From: Frankia sp. RB7 | Lineage (GTDB): Bacteria > Pseudomonadota > Alphaproteobacteria > Rhizobiales > Xanthobacteraceae | Length of the DNA: 64,000 nt | Reading direction: 5' to 3' | Assembly: GCA_030403585.1 (NCBI GenBank) | Contig: JAUEPE010000036.1 | Span: 1 to 64,000, forward strand | In this document: positions 1-8,417 of the stretch, piece by piece | How the letters are laid out: each line of letters opens with the position of its first letter | Position numbering within the stretch: the first letter of the stretch is position 1 | Position numbers and translations under genes: made by a program | Notes under the pieces: model-generated | What the model saw: only the letters and a program-made list of their open reading frames with translations | Databases searched by the model: none | What the model was told of the DNA's origin: nothing

Positions 1-75
1 CTCTCCTCTGGGGGACAGTCCCGTTGCGGAGATACCCTCTCCCCAGCCCTCCCCCGCAAGCGGGGGAGGGAGCGC
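1..75. repeat. Intergenic palindromic repeat, 'CTCCC-GCAAGC-GGGAG' family (partial copy)
   Basis: C-rich arm followed by a perfect stem (CCTCCCCCGC then GCGGGGGAGG, near 49-70). The same module recurs at 10786-10947 and, diverged, at 42988-43126. The copy is cut by the window edge. It lies just past the stop codon of the minus-strand gene that follows. Confidence 0.75.
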
Positions 76-111
76 ACCTCCCACGCCGTGGCTGCAAGAT
101 CTAATCGCATT

Positions 112-1437
112 CTACCTATCCGGGCTGGCGCGCTCGAACTGGCGCAGCAGCTTGTTGCCGCGCTCGACTGCGGCATCGAGCGCGGCTTGCGCGCTCTTCT
201 GGCCGGAGAAGGCGTGCTCGAGCTCCTCCTCGATCGTGCCCCGGATCAGGTTGAAGGAGCCGAGCCTTATGCCCTTCGAATTCTCCGTCGGCGGATGCAG
301 CGTGATCTCCTCGAACGAGATCGCCGAGCCTGGCGTGCGCTCGTAGAAGCCTTGCGCGCGCGTCAGCTCGAAGGAGGCGCGGGTGATCGGCAGATAGCCG
401 GTGTTCTGGTGCCAGGCCGCCTGCACGCCGGGCTGCGACAGATAGGCGAAGAACCGCGCCACGCCCTTGTATTCCTCGCGCGGCCGGTCTCGCAGCACCC
501 ACAGCGTGGCGCCGCCGATGATGGAATTCTGCGGCGCGCCCTTCACGTCCGGCCAGTACGGCATCATGCCGTAGCCGATCTCGAACTTCGAATTGGCCTT
601 GATGTCGGCGCGCGTCGCCGATGAGCCGATGAAGATGCCGCATTCGCCGTTCTGGAAGCGCGGCTCGGCCGATTGCCCGCGGCCGCTATAGTCGAACAGC
701 TTTGTCTTCTGCCATTCGGCCAGCTGGGCAATGTGCTTGACCACGACCGGATTGTTGATGGTCAATTCCGCATCAAGGCCGGCAAAGCCATTCGCGCGCG
801 TGGCCAGCGGCAGATTGTGAAACGCCGAAAAATTCTCGACGTTGATCCAGGACGGCCAGGACGTGGTGAAGCCGCAGACGACGCCGCGGTCACGCAGCCG
901 TTTTGCAACGACGCCAAGCTCGGGCCAGGTTTTCGGCGGCGTCTCCGGATCGAGGCCAGCGTCGCGGAACATGGTCTTGTTGTAATAGAGAATCGGCGTC
1001 GACGAGTTGAACGGAAACGACAGCAGATTGCCGGCGGCATCGGTGTAATAGCCGGAGACCGCCGGAAGATAGTCGTTGAGCGAGAACGGCTCGCCCATGT
1101 CGCGCATCATGCTGTAGACCGGATAGATCGCGCCCTTGGCCGCGGTCATCGTTGCCGTTGCGACTTCGTTGACCTGGACGATCGCGGGCTGGCTGCGCGA
1201 GCGGAAGGCGAAGATCGCCGCCGTCACCGTCTCGGTGTAATTGCCCTTGTAGGTCGGCACGACGCGGTAATCGGCCTGCGAGGCGTTGAAATCGGAGGCG
1301 AGCTTTTCAAGCTGCTTGCCGAGCTCGCCCGACATGGCGTGCCACCACGCAATATCGGTGGCGGCGCGCGCCTCGCAGCTCAAGGCGAGGACCAAGGTGG
1401 CGGCGGCGACCTGCAAAAGGCGCGATGCTGAAATCAC
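112..1437 (-). CDS. ABC transporter substrate-binding protein, UgpB-like (glycerol-3-phosphate/sugar family)
   Basis: A 441-residue periplasmic binding protein of the family-1 extracellular type. It opens with a signal peptide (ISASRLLQVAAATLVLALSC, cleaved near AARA), and the mature start 'TDIAWWHAMSG' resembles UgpB of the glycerol-3-phosphate/glycerophosphodiester importer. The GTG at 1437 is preferred because GGAAGAG lies 6 nt upstream; an ATG 27 nt further out has no such site. No ugpA, ugpE or ugpC gene is visible, so the partner permease must be left of the window or elsewhere. It is divergent from the DctP-type gene, sharing 184 bp. The family is clear. The substrate is inferred. Confidence 0.85.
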   Translation of the reverse strand: MISASRLLQVAAATLVLALSCEARAATDIAWWHAMSGELGKQLEKLASDFNASQADYRVVPTYKGNYTETVTAAIFAFRSRSQPAIVQVNEVATATMTAAKGAIYPVYSMMRDMGEPFSLNDYLPAVSGYYTDAAGNLLSFPFNSSTPILYYNKTMFRDAGLDPETPPKTWPELGVVAKRLRDRGVVCGFTTSWPSWINVENFSAFHNLPLATRANGFAGLDAELTINNPVVVKHIAQLAEWQKTKLFDYSGRGQSAEPRFQNGECGIFIGSSATRADIKANSKFEIGYGMMPYWPDVKGAPQNSIIGGATLWVLRDRPREEYKGVARFFAYLSQPGVQAAWHQNTGYLPITRASFELTRAQGFYERTPGSAISFEEITLHPPTENSKGIRLGSFNLIRGTIEEELEHAFSGQKSAQAALDAAVERGNKLLRQFERASPDR

Positions 1438-1621
1438 GATGGCTCTTCCCGGATCAAGCGGCAAAAGACGACGATACCCTGCTTAAGGCGCGGCCTCTGG
1501 CGTTTCAACCGGGAATGAAGCCGGGCCGGCGCCGCGAGCGGGATGGCCTTCCCTCTACCATCTGATAGATTGCATTGAACCTTTTGGTCCCGCCATAGAC
1601 TCCATCTCCGAGGGGTTGAGT

Positions 1622-2617
1622 GTGCCAGTGTTGAACCGTGCCGAACTCTCACGGACCGGGGTGATCTTCGTCGCGCTTCTGCTCGCCATCTGCGCGACGG
1701 GCGCTGCTGCGCGTGAATTCCGCGCCGCCGACACCCAGACCGAGGATTACCCGACCGTCCAGGCGCTGCGCTACATGGGCGAGCTGATCGCCGAGCGCAC
1801 CGGCGGCCGCCACGAGATCAAGGTGTTTCACTCCCGCCAGCTCGGCGAGGAGAAGGAGACGATCGAGCAGACCCGCGCCGGCGCGATCGACCTCAACCGG
1901 ACCAATGTGGCCCCGATCGGCAATTTCGTTCCGGCGATGAACGTGCTCGCCATGCCGTTCCTGTTCCGGTCCATCGAGCACATGCAGAAAGTGCTGGACG
2001 GGCCGATCGGCAACGAGATTTTGGGCAGCTTCGAGCCCTACGGCTTCGTCGGGCTCGCCTTCTACGATTCCGGGGCACGCTCGATCTACAATGCGGTCCG
2101 CCCCGTAAAGAGCATCGCCGATCTCAGGGGATTGCGGATCCGGGTGCAGCAATCGGAGTTGATGAGCCAGATGATCCGCTCGCTCGGCGCCGAGCCGGTC
2201 GAATTGCCCTATGGACAGGTGCTCACGGGGCTCGCGACCCATCTGATCGACGGCGCCGAAAACAACTGGCCATCCTTCGTGACCACAGACCATTACAAAC
2301 ATGCCGGCTACTACACCCTGACCGAGCACACGATGAGCCCGGAGGTGCTGGTGATGTCGCTCAAGGCCTGGCGCAGCCTGTCGGCCGACGACCAGCAGAT
2401 TTTCCGCGAGGCCGCGCTGCGCTCCAGCCAGTTCATGCGCGAGAAATGGCGCGACCTCGAGGAGCAGTCGCAGCTCAAAGCGCAGGCCGCCGGCATCACC
2501 GTAATCAAGGACATCGACCGCATGCCGTTCGAAGACGCGATGGCGCCGATCTACGCCAAGGCCGCGCAGGATCCCGCCGCGGCCGCGCTGATCGAACGCA
2601 TTCGCAAGGTGGAGTGA
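1622..2617 (+). CDS. DctP-family (TRAP-type) periplasmic solute-binding protein
   Basis: A 331-residue protein with a Sec signal peptide (hydrophobic residues 13-28) and the full DctP fold. Family marks include the middle stretch 'LRGLRIRVQQSELM' and the later 'ELPYGQVLTGLATHLIDGAENNW'. TRAP binding proteins normally deliver organic acids to DctQM membrane subunits, but none is encoded here. The stop is only 6 nt from the next gene, a membrane histidine kinase, which suggests this protein presents ligand to the kinase rather than to a transporter. AGGGG at 1611-1615 sits 6 nt before the GTG at 1622. An upstream TTG at 1616 is in frame but directly abuts that site. Ligand unknown. Confidence 0.9.
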   Translation: MPVLNRAELSRTGVIFVALLLAICATGAAAREFRAADTQTEDYPTVQALRYMGELIAERTGGRHEIKVFHSRQLGEEKETIEQTRAGAIDLNRTNVAPIGNFVPAMNVLAMPFLFRSIEHMQKVLDGPIGNEILGSFEPYGFVGLAFYDSGARSIYNAVRPVKSIADLRGLRIRVQQSELMSQMIRSLGAEPVELPYGQVLTGLATHLIDGAENNWPSFVTTDHYKHAGYYTLTEHTMSPEVLVMSLKAWRSLSADDQQIFREAALRSSQFMREKWRDLEEQSQLKAQAAGITVIKDIDRMPFEDAMAPIYAKAAQDPAAAALIERIRKVE

Positions 2618-2623
2618 CGCCGC

Positions 2624-4702
2624 TTGATCGCGACCGGACGCAGCGAGCTCGCAGAGCGGCCGCCCGGGCCGATCGGGCGGATGCGCGCGCGGCTGGTCGG
2701 CGTGCTGCGGGCGGTGCCGATCCGCTGGCGCATCCTGTCGATCGCGGCGCTGAACTCCGCCGTGGTGATCGTGCTGGTGGCGATGATCTGGAACGGCGCG
2801 CAGGTCTTGGGCTCGGCCTGGGACGACGTCCGCCAGGTGCGAGAGTCCGACCGCATTCTGGCGCTGCTCGAAAGCGAGACCGGGCGCCTGCAGAACCTGA
2901 TCCACCGCTACATCAACCAGCCGAGCCCGGACCTGTTCGCCGAGATCCTGCTGCTGCGCGAGGCCGTGCTCGGCACGCTGACCGACCGCGCCGCCAAGGA
3001 CCCGATGCTGTCGGGCTCGGTCGAGGAGCTGGAGCGCACCACTGACCGCTTCCTCAACGGCTTTGGCGAGCTGCGCAGCGTGCAGGCGACCATCGCCAGG
3101 ACCTATGAAGAGCAGGTGCAGGGCCCGGCCAAAGACATGGCGGGCCTGTACTCGATCATCGAGGGCGCGACCGGCCATCGCGACGCGTTGATCTGGCCCT
3201 CGCTCGGCAAGTCGCGCGAGGCCTTCACCGCGATGCTGGTCGCGGCCAATTCCTACTATTTGTCGCTGTCGCCGGGTGCGGCCGACGATGCGCGCCGCAA
3301 CACCGAGACGATCGAGAAGACCATTCCGGTGATGATCGATCTCGCCGACAACGACCTGCAGCGCATGGCGCTGCAAAAGCTCGGCGCCCGCACCATGGCG
3401 CTGCGCGAGGGCTTTGCAAAGCTGTCCGAGCAGCTGACCAACCGCACCGAATTGTTGCGCAACACCATCGACGCCAGCCAGGCCGAGGCGATCGGCGCCA
3501 TCGACGATCTCTCGACAAAAATGCGCCAGCGCGAGCAGAAGGCGCAGGAGACGTTCGACCGCACGCTGGCGGATATTTCACGGCGGGTGCTGTCGATCGC
3601 GGTGATCTTCCTCGGCATCATCCTCACCGCCGGCGTGCTGATCGCGCTGTCGATCCGGCTGCCGCTGCAGCAGATCATGGCGGCGATGCGCGCGATCACG
3701 CTCGGCGATCTCGGCCGCGAGGTACAGGGCACCAAGGCGCGCGACGAGGTCGGCGCCATGGCGCGCGCGGTGGAGGTGTTCCGCGAGAATGCGATCGCGA
3801 AGCGCGAGACCGAGGACGAGCTGCGGACTTCGAAGGAAAAGGCCGAGAGCGCGCTGCTCGAGCTCAACACCGCGCAGCAGAATCTGATCGACGCCGAGCG
3901 GCTCGCGGCGCTCGGCGGCCTCGTCGCCGGCGTCGCGCATGAGGTCAACAACCCCATCGGCATCAGCCTGACGGTGGCTTCGAGTTTTGCCCGACGCAGC
4001 GAGATTTTCGAGGCCCAGCTCCGGGGCGATGGCGGCCTGCGCCGCTCGCAGCTGGAGGAATTCGTGCAGTCCTCGCGCGACGCCTCGCAGCAACTCGTCG
4101 CCAACCTCACCCGTGCCGGCGAGCTGATCCAGTCGTTCAAGCAGGTCGCGGTCGACCGCTCCCATGCCGAGCGGCGGCAGTTCTCATTGAGCGAAGCAAC
4201 CGACCAGATCATCGCGAGCCTGAGGCCTGTGCTGAAGCGCTCGCCGACCACGCTCAAGGTCGACGTGCCCGAGGGGCTGCTGCTGGACGGCTATCCCGGC
4301 TCGTACGGCCAGATCCTGACCAATTTGTTCCTCAACGCCGCCAATCACGCCTTCGCCGACGGGCGCGCCGGCACCATCACCATCTCGGCGCGGCCGCGCG
4401 GCACCGACGATATCGAGATCATCTTCGCCGACGACGGGGCCGGCATGACCCCCGACGTGCAGCGCCAGGCCTTTGACCCATTCTTTACCACCCGGCGCAA
4501 TGAAGGTGGCACGGGACTCGGGCTTCATATCGTCTATAACCTCGTCACCCAGCAGCTAGGCGGACGGATGATGCTGGAATCCAAGCTGGGACAAGGCACT
4601 ACTTTTCGGATTATCATGCCGCGGATCGCCAAGGGCGGCGCGCAAAGCACAGAAAGTGACGGGACTTCGCAATGGCCGAACAGGACGATGTCCTCCACCT
4701 GA
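2624..4702 (+). CDS. Membrane sensor histidine kinase with large periplasmic domain and HAMP
   Basis: 692 residues. After a basic cytoplasmic leader comes TM1 (about 36-56), a mostly helical periplasmic region (about 60-320), TM2 (about 322-344), a HAMP domain (about 345-400), a coiled coil, and a kinase core. The H-box is 'GVAHEVNNPIG' with phospho-acceptor His439. The ATPase domain has an N-box (LTNLFLNAANHA), G1 (DDGAGM) and G2 (GGTGLGLHIV), so it looks active. The AHEVNNP type of H-box is shared with NtrB/DctB-like kinases. It starts at TTG with GGAG 9 nt upstream, 6 nt after the DctP stop, and its end overlaps the next gene by 31 nt. These two junctions argue for one operon and a dedicated periplasmic ligand receptor. 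Confidence 0.9.
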   Translation: MIATGRSELAERPPGPIGRMRARLVGVLRAVPIRWRILSIAALNSAVVIVLVAMIWNGAQVLGSAWDDVRQVRESDRILALLESETGRLQNLIHRYINQPSPDLFAEILLLREAVLGTLTDRAAKDPMLSGSVEELERTTDRFLNGFGELRSVQATIARTYEEQVQGPAKDMAGLYSIIEGATGHRDALIWPSLGKSREAFTAMLVAANSYYLSLSPGAADDARRNTETIEKTIPVMIDLADNDLQRMALQKLGARTMALREGFAKLSEQLTNRTELLRNTIDASQAEAIGAIDDLSTKMRQREQKAQETFDRTLADISRRVLSIAVIFLGIILTAGVLIALSIRLPLQQIMAAMRAITLGDLGREVQGTKARDEVGAMARAVEVFRENAIAKRETEDELRTSKEKAESALLELNTAQQNLIDAERLAALGGLVAGVAHEVNNPIGISLTVASSFARRSEIFEAQLRGDGGLRRSQLEEFVQSSRDASQQLVANLTRAGELIQSFKQVAVDRSHAERRQFSLSEATDQIIASLRPVLKRSPTTLKVDVPEGLLLDGYPGSYGQILTNLFLNAANHAFADGRAGTITISARPRGTDDIEIIFADDGAGMTPDVQRQAFDPFFTTRRNEGGTGLGLHIVYNLVTQQLGGRMMLESKLGQGTTFRIIMPRIAKGGAQSTESDGTSQWPNRTMSST

Positions 4703-6417
4703 TCGACGATACCGGTACCGCGTCGGAGGATACGGACACCAGGAAATGGAAGATCGCCGTCATCGACGACGATCCGGCCGTGCATGACGGCACCCGTTTC
4801 GCGCTCTCGGACTACAGCTTGAACGGCCAGGGCCTGGAAATCCTCTCCGCCCATTCCGCGGCGGAAGGTCGCAAGCTGATGGCGGCGCACAGCGACATCG
4901 CCGCGGTGCTGCTCGACGTCATCATGGAGACCGACGTCGCCGGCCTGGAGCTGGTCGAATATATCCGCAACGAGCTCAAGAACGAGACCGTGCGTATCAT
5001 CCTGCGCACCGGACAGCCCGGCCAGGCGCCGGAGCGGCGCGTGATCGTTCAGTACGACATCAACGACTACAAGGCCAAGACCGAGCTCACCGCCGACAAG
5101 CTGTTCACCTCGCTGACTGCAGCGCTGCGTTCCTACCAGCAGCTCGAGCGCATGTTGCAGACACGGCGCGGGCTCGAGATCATCATCGATGCCGCCTCGA
5201 CGCTCTACGACTTCAAGTCGATGCAGCGGCTCGCCGAGGGCGTGCTGACCCAGCTCGCCTCGCTGCTCAATGTCGACTGCGCCGGTATCCTGGTTTTGCG
5301 CGACAATGGCGGCGTCGATCCCGAGCTCTCGGTGCTCGCCGGCAGCGGCTGCTACAGCCGCTTCATCGGCACGACGTCGTCGAAGGCGCTCGACCCTGAT
5401 CTGCGCGCGATGGTCGAAGCCGCGTTCCAGGGCCGCAAGAACGAATTCGCCGACCACCGCAGCGTGATCTATCTGCGCACCGGAAGCGGCCGCGAGGTCG
5501 TGGTGCTGCTGCAGGCCGAGCGCGAGCTGTCGGAGACCGACCGCTCGCTGGTCGAGATCTTCTCCAGCCGGCTCTCGATCGCATTCGACAACGTCATCCT
5601 CTACCAGCAGCTCCAGGCCGCCAACACGCAACTGGAAGACCGCGTCGCCCAGCGCACCCGCGCGCTGATGCAGGCCAATCGGCGGCTCTCGGCGCAATGG
5701 CTGCGGCTACAGCGCGCCAACGGCTTCAAGAACGAGATTCTGGGTACGGTCGCGCACGATCTGAAGAACCCGCTCGGCGTCATCCTCGGCCGCACCGAGA
5801 TGCTGAAGGAGCTGATCTCGACCGGCGCCTCGTCGAGCGGCGTGGTCGCCCAGGTCGACCACATCCGCGACGCCACCAAGCGCCTGACCACGATGGTCGA
5901 CCATCTGATCTCGGACGCGATGGCCGATGCCTTCGACATCACCATCCGCCGCGAACCGGTCGATGTCGCAGCGCTGGTGAAGGAGGTCGCCGAGGCCAAC
6001 CAGCCGCTCGCCGTCAACAAGCAGCAGGCAATCACCGTCACCGCGCCGGCCAATATCGTCACCATGTGCGACACCGACCGCATCCGCGAAGCCATCGACA
6101 ACCTGATCAGCAACGCCATCAAATACTCGCCGATATCAGGCAAGATCACCGTTGCGGTCACCCATGAGGCCAACGACACCGTCATCCGGGTCAGCGACGA
6201 GGGCGCCGGCCTGTCGCCGGAGGATCTCGGCCGCCTGTTCGGCCGGTTCCAGCGGCTATCCGCGAAACCGACGGCAGGCGAGAGCTCGACGGGGCTTGGG
6301 TTGTCCATCGTCAAGCGTATTATCGACATGCATGGCGGCGAGGTAACCGCCGACAGTGACGGCCCGGGCAAGGGCTCGACCTTCACCATCACCCTGCCCG
6401 CGACCGAGATGCCGTGA
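4672..6417 (+). CDS. Receiver-DUF3369-histidine kinase (cytoplasmic)
   Basis: 581 residues with no membrane segment. The N-terminal receiver-like domain (about 25-145) has the acidic pair 'VIDDDPAV', the putative phospho-acceptor Asp82 in 'LLDVIME', and a Lys in 'NDYKAK'. Residues about 160-320 match the DUF3369 linker that typically follows this receiver. A coiled coil leads to a kinase core with His362 in 'GTVAHDLKNPLG', then an ATPase domain with 'VSDEGAGLS' and 'STGLGLSIVKRI'. The order is receiver first, kinase last, the reverse of common hybrid kinases, so it can receive phosphate from the upstream membrane kinase and pass on a signal through its own kinase. The ATG lies inside the 3' end of the previous gene, implying translational coupling. 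Confidence 0.88.
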   Translation: MAEQDDVLHLIDDTGTASEDTDTRKWKIAVIDDDPAVHDGTRFALSDYSLNGQGLEILSAHSAAEGRKLMAAHSDIAAVLLDVIMETDVAGLELVEYIRNELKNETVRIILRTGQPGQAPERRVIVQYDINDYKAKTELTADKLFTSLTAALRSYQQLERMLQTRRGLEIIIDAASTLYDFKSMQRLAEGVLTQLASLLNVDCAGILVLRDNGGVDPELSVLAGSGCYSRFIGTTSSKALDPDLRAMVEAAFQGRKNEFADHRSVIYLRTGSGREVVVLLQAERELSETDRSLVEIFSSRLSIAFDNVILYQQLQAANTQLEDRVAQRTRALMQANRRLSAQWLRLQRANGFKNEILGTVAHDLKNPLGVILGRTEMLKELISTGASSSGVVAQVDHIRDATKRLTTMVDHLISDAMADAFDITIRREPVDVAALVKEVAEANQPLAVNKQQAITVTAPANIVTMCDTDRIREAIDNLISNAIKYSPISGKITVAVTHEANDTVIRVSDEGAGLSPEDLGRLFGRFQRLSAKPTAGESSTGLGLSIVKRIIDMHGGEVTADSDGPGKGSTFTITLPATEMP

Positions 6418-6452
6418 TTTGAGTACCGAGATCTGCAAAATTCTGAAGTGAC

Positions 6453-7190
6453 ATGACACAAAGCCAGCACATCATGATCGTGGACGACGAGGCCCCGGCC
6501 CGGGAGATGGTCGGCGATTACCTCAAGATGCACGGCTTCACCGTGACGCTGTGCGACGGCGGAAAGAGCCTGCGCACCGCGATTGACGGCAGCATGCCCG
6601 ACCTCGTCGTGCTCGACCTCAACATGCCCGAGGAAGACGGCCTCTCGATCATCCGCGACCTCAAGAGCCGCATCAACGTGCCCGTCATCATGCTCACGGC
6701 GACCGCGAGCCCGATCGACCGCGTCGTCGGCCTCGAGCTCGGCGCCGACGATTACGTCGCAAAACCCTGCGAGCTGCGCGAACTGATGGCGCGCATCCGC
6801 TCGGTGCTGCGGCGGAGCGCGCCGGTGAAGGCAGCGGCCACGGAAACGGCGGCGGCGAAATCCGACAAGGATCAATTGGTGCGCTTCGGCACCAAATGGC
6901 TCGACCTCGAAGCCCAGGCGCTACGCGACGACGAGGGCAACGAGCATCCGCTGACTGCGTCCGAATTCGGGCTATTAAAAGTGTTCGCGGCCAATCCGAA
7001 GCGCGTGCTGTCGCGCGAGCGTCTGCTGGAGTTGGCCAATGCGCGCGACGCCGAAGCCTTCGACCGCGCCGTCGACCTCCGCATCATGCGCATCCGCCGC
7101 AAGATCGAGCCCGACCCGACCAAGCCTGCCGTGATCCGCACCATCCGCGGCGGCGGCTATCTGTTCTCGCCCGCGGGCGAGAAGGCGTAG
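6453..7190 (+). CDS. OmpR/PhoB-family response regulator
   Basis: 245 residues. The receiver domain (1-120) has the acidic pair 'IVDDEAP', phospho-acceptor Asp55 in 'VLDLNMPEEDG', Thr in 'MLTATAS' and Lys104 in 'ADDYVAKP'. The C-terminal winged-helix DNA-binding domain spans about 145-240 ('LTASEFGLLKVF', 'RAVDLRIMRIRRKIE', 'IRTIRGGGYLF'). It starts 35 nt after the second kinase and is the probable output of the four-gene system. Its targets cannot be read from the window. Confidence 0.93.
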   Translation: MTQSQHIMIVDDEAPAREMVGDYLKMHGFTVTLCDGGKSLRTAIDGSMPDLVVLDLNMPEEDGLSIIRDLKSRINVPVIMLTATASPIDRVVGLELGADDYVAKPCELRELMARIRSVLRRSAPVKAAATETAAAKSDKDQLVRFGTKWLDLEAQALRDDEGNEHPLTASEFGLLKVFAANPKRVLSRERLLELANARDAEAFDRAVDLRIMRIRRKIEPDPTKPAVIRTIRGGGYLFSPAGEKA

Positions 7191-7493
7191 GGGCGTCACC
7201 CTCCATTGTCGTCCTGGACGACGTCGGAGTGTGTGGCGCGTCACGAACGCAAGACCCTAAAATACGTTCCCGGCCGTTCTGCCTGGTGCAAATCGCCGCT
7301 ACCGTATTTTCCGCATATTGAAATTCCACGCTTTTTTGCCTCGAATGTTTCGTCGCGGCTTGTCCGACGAAACAATTTGGCGGCGCACGAAACCATTTTC
7401 CCCTTTTCGTGCAGACGTCCCGAAACGTTGGCTCATTAACACTTTGGTCCAAGGAAACGCCGCTCGGTTGCGGCGCACCGGGGAGCTAAGTCA
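7191..7493. other. 303-bp intergenic region upstream of the sigma factor gene
   Basis: No gene is supported here. The stretch holds an inverted repeat AAAATACG (7259-7266) and CGTATTTT (7303-7310), and a smaller one, GTCGTC-CTG-GACGAC, at 7208-7222. The part from 7300 to 7450 is visibly richer in A and T than its surroundings, fitting a promoter or long untranslated leader of the sigma factor gene. No EcfG-type promoter (GGAAC, 16-17 nt, CGTT) was found. Confidence 0.5.
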
Positions 7494-8105
7494 ATGCCGA
7501 ACGTCATCGCCATCAACGCCCAAGCCAGCCAGAGCATCATCGCCGCTCAGGCGACCTCGGACGACATGCTCCTCGAGAGCATTGCCGACGGCAACCGGAC
7601 GTCCATGCACATTCTGTATTGCCGTCACAATGTGCGCGTCTATCGCTTCATCCTGCGCATCGTGCGTGACGCCACCACGGCGGAAGACCTGGTCAGCCAG
7701 GTGTTTCTGGACGTTTGGCGGACCGCCGGCCAGTTCCAGGGCCGTTCGCAGGTCTCGACCTGGCTGCTCTCGATCGCCCGCTTCAAGGCCCTGACCGCGA
7801 TGCGCCAGCGCCGCTTCGAGGACATCGACCAGGAAGACGTGCGGCAGATCCCGGACAGTTGCGACACCCCCGAGACCTCGCTCGACCGCAGCGACACCAG
7901 CGCCATCCTGCGCGCGTGCGTGCAAAAACTGTCACCCGCACATCGCGAGATCATCACCCTCGTCTACTACCATGAGAAGTCGGTTGAGGAGGTCGGGCAG
8001 ATTATCGGCATCCCCCAGAGCACGGTGAAGACCCGGATGTTCTACGCCCGCAAGCAGCTCGCCGATCTGCTTAAGAATTGCGGCGTCGACCGTTTCGCCG
8101 CCTAA
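7494..8105 (+). CDS. ECF-type RNA polymerase sigma factor
   Basis: 203 residues with the two domains of an extracytoplasmic-function sigma-70 factor. Region 2 covers about 25-95 ('YRFILRIVRDATTAEDLVSQVFLDVW', 'STWLLSIARFKALTAMR'). Region 4 covers about 135-190 ('LSPAHREIITLVYYHEKSVEEVGQIIGIPQSTVKTRM'). The ATG is preceded by GGGGAG at a good distance. No zinc-binding or membrane anti-sigma gene follows; the next gene is a CcdA-like membrane protein 312 bp away behind a terminator. How its activity is controlled is therefore unclear. Confidence 0.92.
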   Translation: MPNVIAINAQASQSIIAAQATSDDMLLESIADGNRTSMHILYCRHNVRVYRFILRIVRDATTAEDLVSQVFLDVWRTAGQFQGRSQVSTWLLSIARFKALTAMRQRRFEDIDQEDVRQIPDSCDTPETSLDRSDTSAILRACVQKLSPAHREIITLVYYHEKSVEEVGQIIGIPQSTVKTRMFYARKQLADLLKNCGVDRFAA

Positions 8106-8417
8106 GATCAAGGATTTCAATGGGGTAGGGCCGGATTGCCGGCCCCATCCTGGACACGGAAGCGTTACCGCCGGCGAAACAAATGAAACAAACCACAACA
8201 TCCGGCGGAAAAACTTCGTCCCTATAAAGATCACATACGGTTTCGTTAAACCTCCCAAGACCTCCAGCGACCCGGACGGGATGCCCCCCTCCGGGTCGTT
8301 TTGTATTTGGGGGGTGTCGCTGCGAGATATCGCCTCCCCGTCACGAGCGCGTGACACCGCGTAACGACCGCCCCGCCCATCGCGAACTGCCCTCGTGACC
8401 TCCATCACGAGTGCCCC
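8106..8417. other. 312-bp intergenic region between the sigma factor and ccdA-like genes
   Basis: Contains a GC hairpin (GGGCCGG-ATTG-CCGGCCC, 8128-8145) without a T-run soon after the sigma gene, and further on a good intrinsic terminator (listed separately). No open reading frame in it is convincing. Confidence 0.5.
8268..8302 (+). terminator. Intrinsic terminator
   Basis: Stem CGACCCGGA (8268-8276) and TCCGGGTCG (8290-8298), a 13-nt loop, then TTTT. It is positioned to end transcription from the sigma factor gene before the ccdA-like gene. Confidence 0.75.

Noticed and set aside
1649..3376. 575-codon open frame on the minus strand opposite the DctP and kinase genes
   Set aside because: Its protein is rich in His, Arg and Gln with no recognisable domain, and the plus strand encodes two clear families. 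High GC makes long antisense frames common here.
7191..7493. EcfG-type (general stress) promoter ahead of the sigma factor gene
   Set aside because: No GGAAC followed by CGTT at 16-17 nt was found.
8128..8145. GC hairpin as terminator of the sigma factor gene
   Set aside because: No T-run follows. The hairpin at 8268-8302 is a much better terminator.
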